Positions 6,092 through 7,826 of a stretch of DNA of 7,826 nucleotides are shown piece after piece. The DNA comes from an uncultured Marinilabiliaceae bacterium. Its GTDB lineage: Bacteria; Bacteroidota; Bacteroidia; Bacteroidales; Marinilabiliaceae. The first letter of the stretch is position 1; each line of letters opens with the position of its first letter. Below the pieces are notes generated by a model. It made no database searches. It saw only the letters and a program-made list of their open reading frames with translations, and was not told the DNA's origin. The stretch spans positions 1 to 7,826 of the forward strand of contig CAJONN010000226.1 in the NCBI GenBank assembly GCA_905235955.1, written 5' to 3'. The translations under genes were made by a program, and so were the position numbers.

Positions 6092-7435
6092 ATGATGGAT
6101 GCTGCAGTAGAGCACTATTTTGAGGGCGATGAGATGAAGATGTATCGTTTCTACAATGCTCTGATGGATAGACATTTTGCTGCAGATAAAGGTGGTAATG
6201 AAATAGGTAGTGTATGGATGTATACATCTTCTATAGAGGCAGTGAACTCTATTTTGGCAGCGCTAAAAGATGTTCAGTCAACCAATCAGGAGCTATATAA
6301 TAAGAACTTCGACCGCTATGTAGAACTTTTGAATAAGTTGTATGATGGGTTGGACTATTATGCTGGCACATATACACTAACTTCTTATACTCAGACAAAA
6401 GAGTGGACCGTATATGGTGTGAATAGATCGAACAGTAAAGGCGGAGCCAATGTAGTGGGTAAAGAGAATGTATATGACGACAACGAGTGGCTCGTGTGCG
6501 AGATGGTTCGTGCTTACAACATCACGGGCGATGCAAAATTCCTCAAAAAGGCTGAATATCTTGCAAGCTACATACTCGATGGTTGGGATTGTGTGCTTGA
6601 TAGCGATGGCAATGAATATGGTGGTATCTGTTGGGGACCGGGTTATGTAGGCAAAATGGCTTGCAGCAATGCGCCGATGGTTGCACCGCTCGTAAGATTG
6701 CATAATATATATAAAGGTAAAGCTGACAAGATAACCTATCGCATTATAGAAAAAGGTACTCGCAACCGCATAGAAGACACTAAAACCAAAGAAGAGTATT
6801 ATCTCAACTTTGCTAAGAAGATATACGATTGGCAACACGAACATTTGCTTCGCAAAGAAGATGGTGTATATGCTGATCAAGTGGAAGTAGATGGTGATGA
6901 AGGGAATTTGCTTGAAAATGTAAATGGTGTCGAATACCGTAAGGGCTTGCCACTTAAAGGTGCAGTTGGAAATGCTTGGACATATAATAGTGGTACGATG
7001 GTTTCGGGCGCTGCTGAGCTCTATAAAGTAACTAACGACGACGTTTATAAGGAGCATTTGGAGAAGCTTATAGAAGATACACGCAAATATTTTTCAAGAA
7101 CCAAGTTTGGAATGGACGATTATATCAGCTATGCTGAACATAAACCGGGCGAGAATGAATTTAGGCAGTGGTTTGCCGATGTGCTCATGACCGGTTATGT
7201 GGAGGCTTATAGTGTAGTCAATATAGCATCGCTTTCGATAAATTCGTTCCAAAAAACACTTGATTATGCATGGGAACGTTTCCGCCAACACAATACTTTG
7301 CCTTATGATTTAATCTCTGGTTGGTTGGAGTCAGATGGCGATTATAAATATCGTGTAGAGGCAATGGTAACATTTGCATACATCTCGGAATATGCACAAT
7401 TGGCAAGTTATGAAGTAAATAAGGTAGTAGAATAA
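6092..7435 (+). CDS. Glycoside hydrolase family 76 (alpha-1,6-mannanase family) domain, separated from its signal by a frameshift
   Basis: This 447-residue frame carries the GH76 fold marks. YDDNEW (128-133) holds the paired aspartates (129-130) that are the active-site residues of this family. Later marks include SNAPMVAPLVRLHNIY (192-207), YDWQHEHLL (245-253), the late-family block WTYNSGTMVSGAAELY (296-311), and QWFADVLMTGYVEAY (359-373). The family's known activity is endo-hydrolysis of alpha-1,6-mannan backbones, as in yeast mannan use by Bacteroides, and related alpha-mannosyl chains. The first ATG (6092) has no export signal. In-frame sequence with no start codon extends upstream to 5945 and encodes an acidic linker, so the true N-terminus is the lipoprotein signal at 5856 in another frame. 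As sequenced, any product from 6092 would stay in the cytoplasm, away from its substrate. A programmed shift or a sequencing or assembly error cannot be excluded. Confidence 0.87.
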   Translation: MMDAAVEHYFEGDEMKMYRFYNALMDRHFAADKGGNEIGSVWMYTSSIEAVNSILAALKDVQSTNQELYNKNFDRYVELLNKLYDGLDYYAGTYTLTSYTQTKEWTVYGVNRSNSKGGANVVGKENVYDDNEWLVCEMVRAYNITGDAKFLKKAEYLASYILDGWDCVLDSDGNEYGGICWGPGYVGKMACSNAPMVAPLVRLHNIYKGKADKITYRIIEKGTRNRIEDTKTKEEYYLNFAKKIYDWQHEHLLRKEDGVYADQVEVDGDEGNLLENVNGVEYRKGLPLKGAVGNAWTYNSGTMVSGAAELYKVTNDDVYKEHLEKLIEDTRKYFSRTKFGMDDYISYAEHKPGENEFRQWFADVLMTGYVEAYSVVNIASLSINSFQKTLDYAWERFRQHNTLPYDLISGWLESDGDYKYRVEAMVTFAYISEYAQLASYEVNKVVE

Positions 7436-7486
7436 TCATAAGAAAGATCCCTCTTTTTATGTAGATTTTTAGATTTAGATTGATTG

Positions 7487-7540
7487 AAGTAGAGGTGTAA
7501 AAAAATATGTTTACTCATAAAATTTTATACCTCTACTTTT
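7487..7540 (+). terminator. Long hairpin followed by short T-run, likely terminator of the GH76 gene
   Basis: AAGTAGAGGTGTAAAA (7487-7502) pairs with TTTTATACCTCTACTT (7523-7538) over 16 positions with one G-T pair, around a 20-base AT-rich loop. A run of four T (7537-7540) closes it. It lies about 50 bases past the GH76 stop. The A-rich left arm also makes it symmetric enough to stop transcription from the other strand. The T-run is short, so termination strength is uncertain, and the downstream gene may be partly read through. Confidence 0.6.
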
Positions 7541-7637
7541 CTGACCTAATATCTTTTTCTGGAAAATAACATTAAAAGAAGAAACCTAAAAGAGAGAAAT
7601 ACCTACAAATAATAAATAAAAAAAGTCTTTTATAAAA

Positions 7638-7826
7638 ATGAATGTAACTAAAAGTATTAAGTTTACAATGACATCGGGTCTGGTGTTGGCATCGGCAATG
7701 ACGGTGCAAGCGCAAGATCTCTTTCAACCCTACAAAAGCACCGATTTGCGTGTTCCGTCGGTGCCACTTGTGGTCAACGATCCATATTTCTCTATATGGT
7801 CGCCGTTCGACAAACTCAACGAGGGT
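7638..7826 (+). CDS. Secreted protein, 5' part only; resembles DUF4964/DUF4965 'glutaminase family' proteins
   Basis: The frame is open from ATG 7638 through the window edge (63 codons seen) and is cut off there. A signal peptide is clear: MNVTKSIKF, a hydrophobic stretch, then the likely cleavage site VQA before QD (about residue 24). The start of the mature protein contains LRVPSVPLVVNDPYFSIWSP (40-59). This is characteristic of the N-terminus of large exported Bacteroidales proteins annotated as glutaminase family (DUF4964, DUF5127, DUF4965 and DUF1793 domains); their true substrates are mostly unproven. The leader is strongly A-rich with no Shine-Dalgarno site. It follows the GH76 gene in the same direction with a hairpin between. 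Identification rests on a short segment. Confidence 0.7.
   Translation, partial: MNVTKSIKFTMTSGLVLASAMTVQAQDLFQPYKSTDLRVPSVPLVVNDPYFSIWSPFDKLNEG

Noticed and set aside
6377..7057. 226-codon minus-strand open frame opposite the GH76 gene
   Set aside because: It is antisense to a frame with clear GH76 motifs, shows no family resemblance, and its hydrophobic make-up is what the complement of this coding sequence gives.
7443..7456. Short hairpin AAAGA-TCCC-TCTTT just after the GH76 stop
   Set aside because: Five mostly A-T pairs are too weak to call a terminator; the 16-pair hairpin at 7487-7538 is a better candidate.

Overview
The window looks like chromosomal DNA from a gut- or mouth-type member of the Bacteroidales (Bacteroidota). 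The grounds are moderately AT-rich DNA, A-rich rather than Shine-Dalgarno-like start regions, lipoprotein and secreted carbohydrate-active proteins of families abundant in that order, and one TAnnTTTG-like promoter element. I cannot fix the genus from the sequence alone.

Layout. Positions 1-203 are non-coding and hold a hairpin and one copy of a dispersed repeat. Three protein genes and one tRNA follow, all on the minus strand. Read in the direction of transcription these are: a large membrane-spanning regulator with a lectin-like and Kelch-type exterior and a cytoplasmic winged-helix end (5563 down to 3077); a second copy of the dispersed repeat; tRNA-Arg(CCT) (2835-2764); a CvpA-family membrane protein (2747-2241); and a secreted lipoprotein of the sialate O-acetylesterase family (2234-204). 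The tRNA, CvpA gene and esterase-like gene are separated by only 16 and 6 bases, so they probably form one transcription unit. A 292-base intergenic region (5564-5855) separates the regulator from two plus-strand genes. The first is a GH76 (endo-alpha-1,6-mannanase family) lipoprotein gene that appears broken by a one-base frameshift in its linker (5856-7435). The second, after a hairpin, is the 5' end of a secreted protein resembling the N-terminus of Bacteroidales DUF4964/DUF4965 'glutaminase family' proteins (7638 to the window edge).

How the parts may work together. The regulator is divergent from the GH76 gene. Its design is an extracytoplasmic carbohydrate-type sensor, one membrane helix, and a DNA-binding end, so it could be a one-step sensor for the neighbouring glycan-use genes. 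That link is inference. Its upstream region contains an 18-base AT palindrome and A-tracts spaced at about one helical turn, both candidate regulatory structures.

The main items for a second look are the architecture of the regulator, the loss of the expected catalytic Ser and His in the esterase-family protein (a probable pseudoenzyme), the GH76 frameshift, and the dispersed repeat lying just past the 3' ends of two different genes. I saw no CRISPR array, transposase, rRNA or phage gene.
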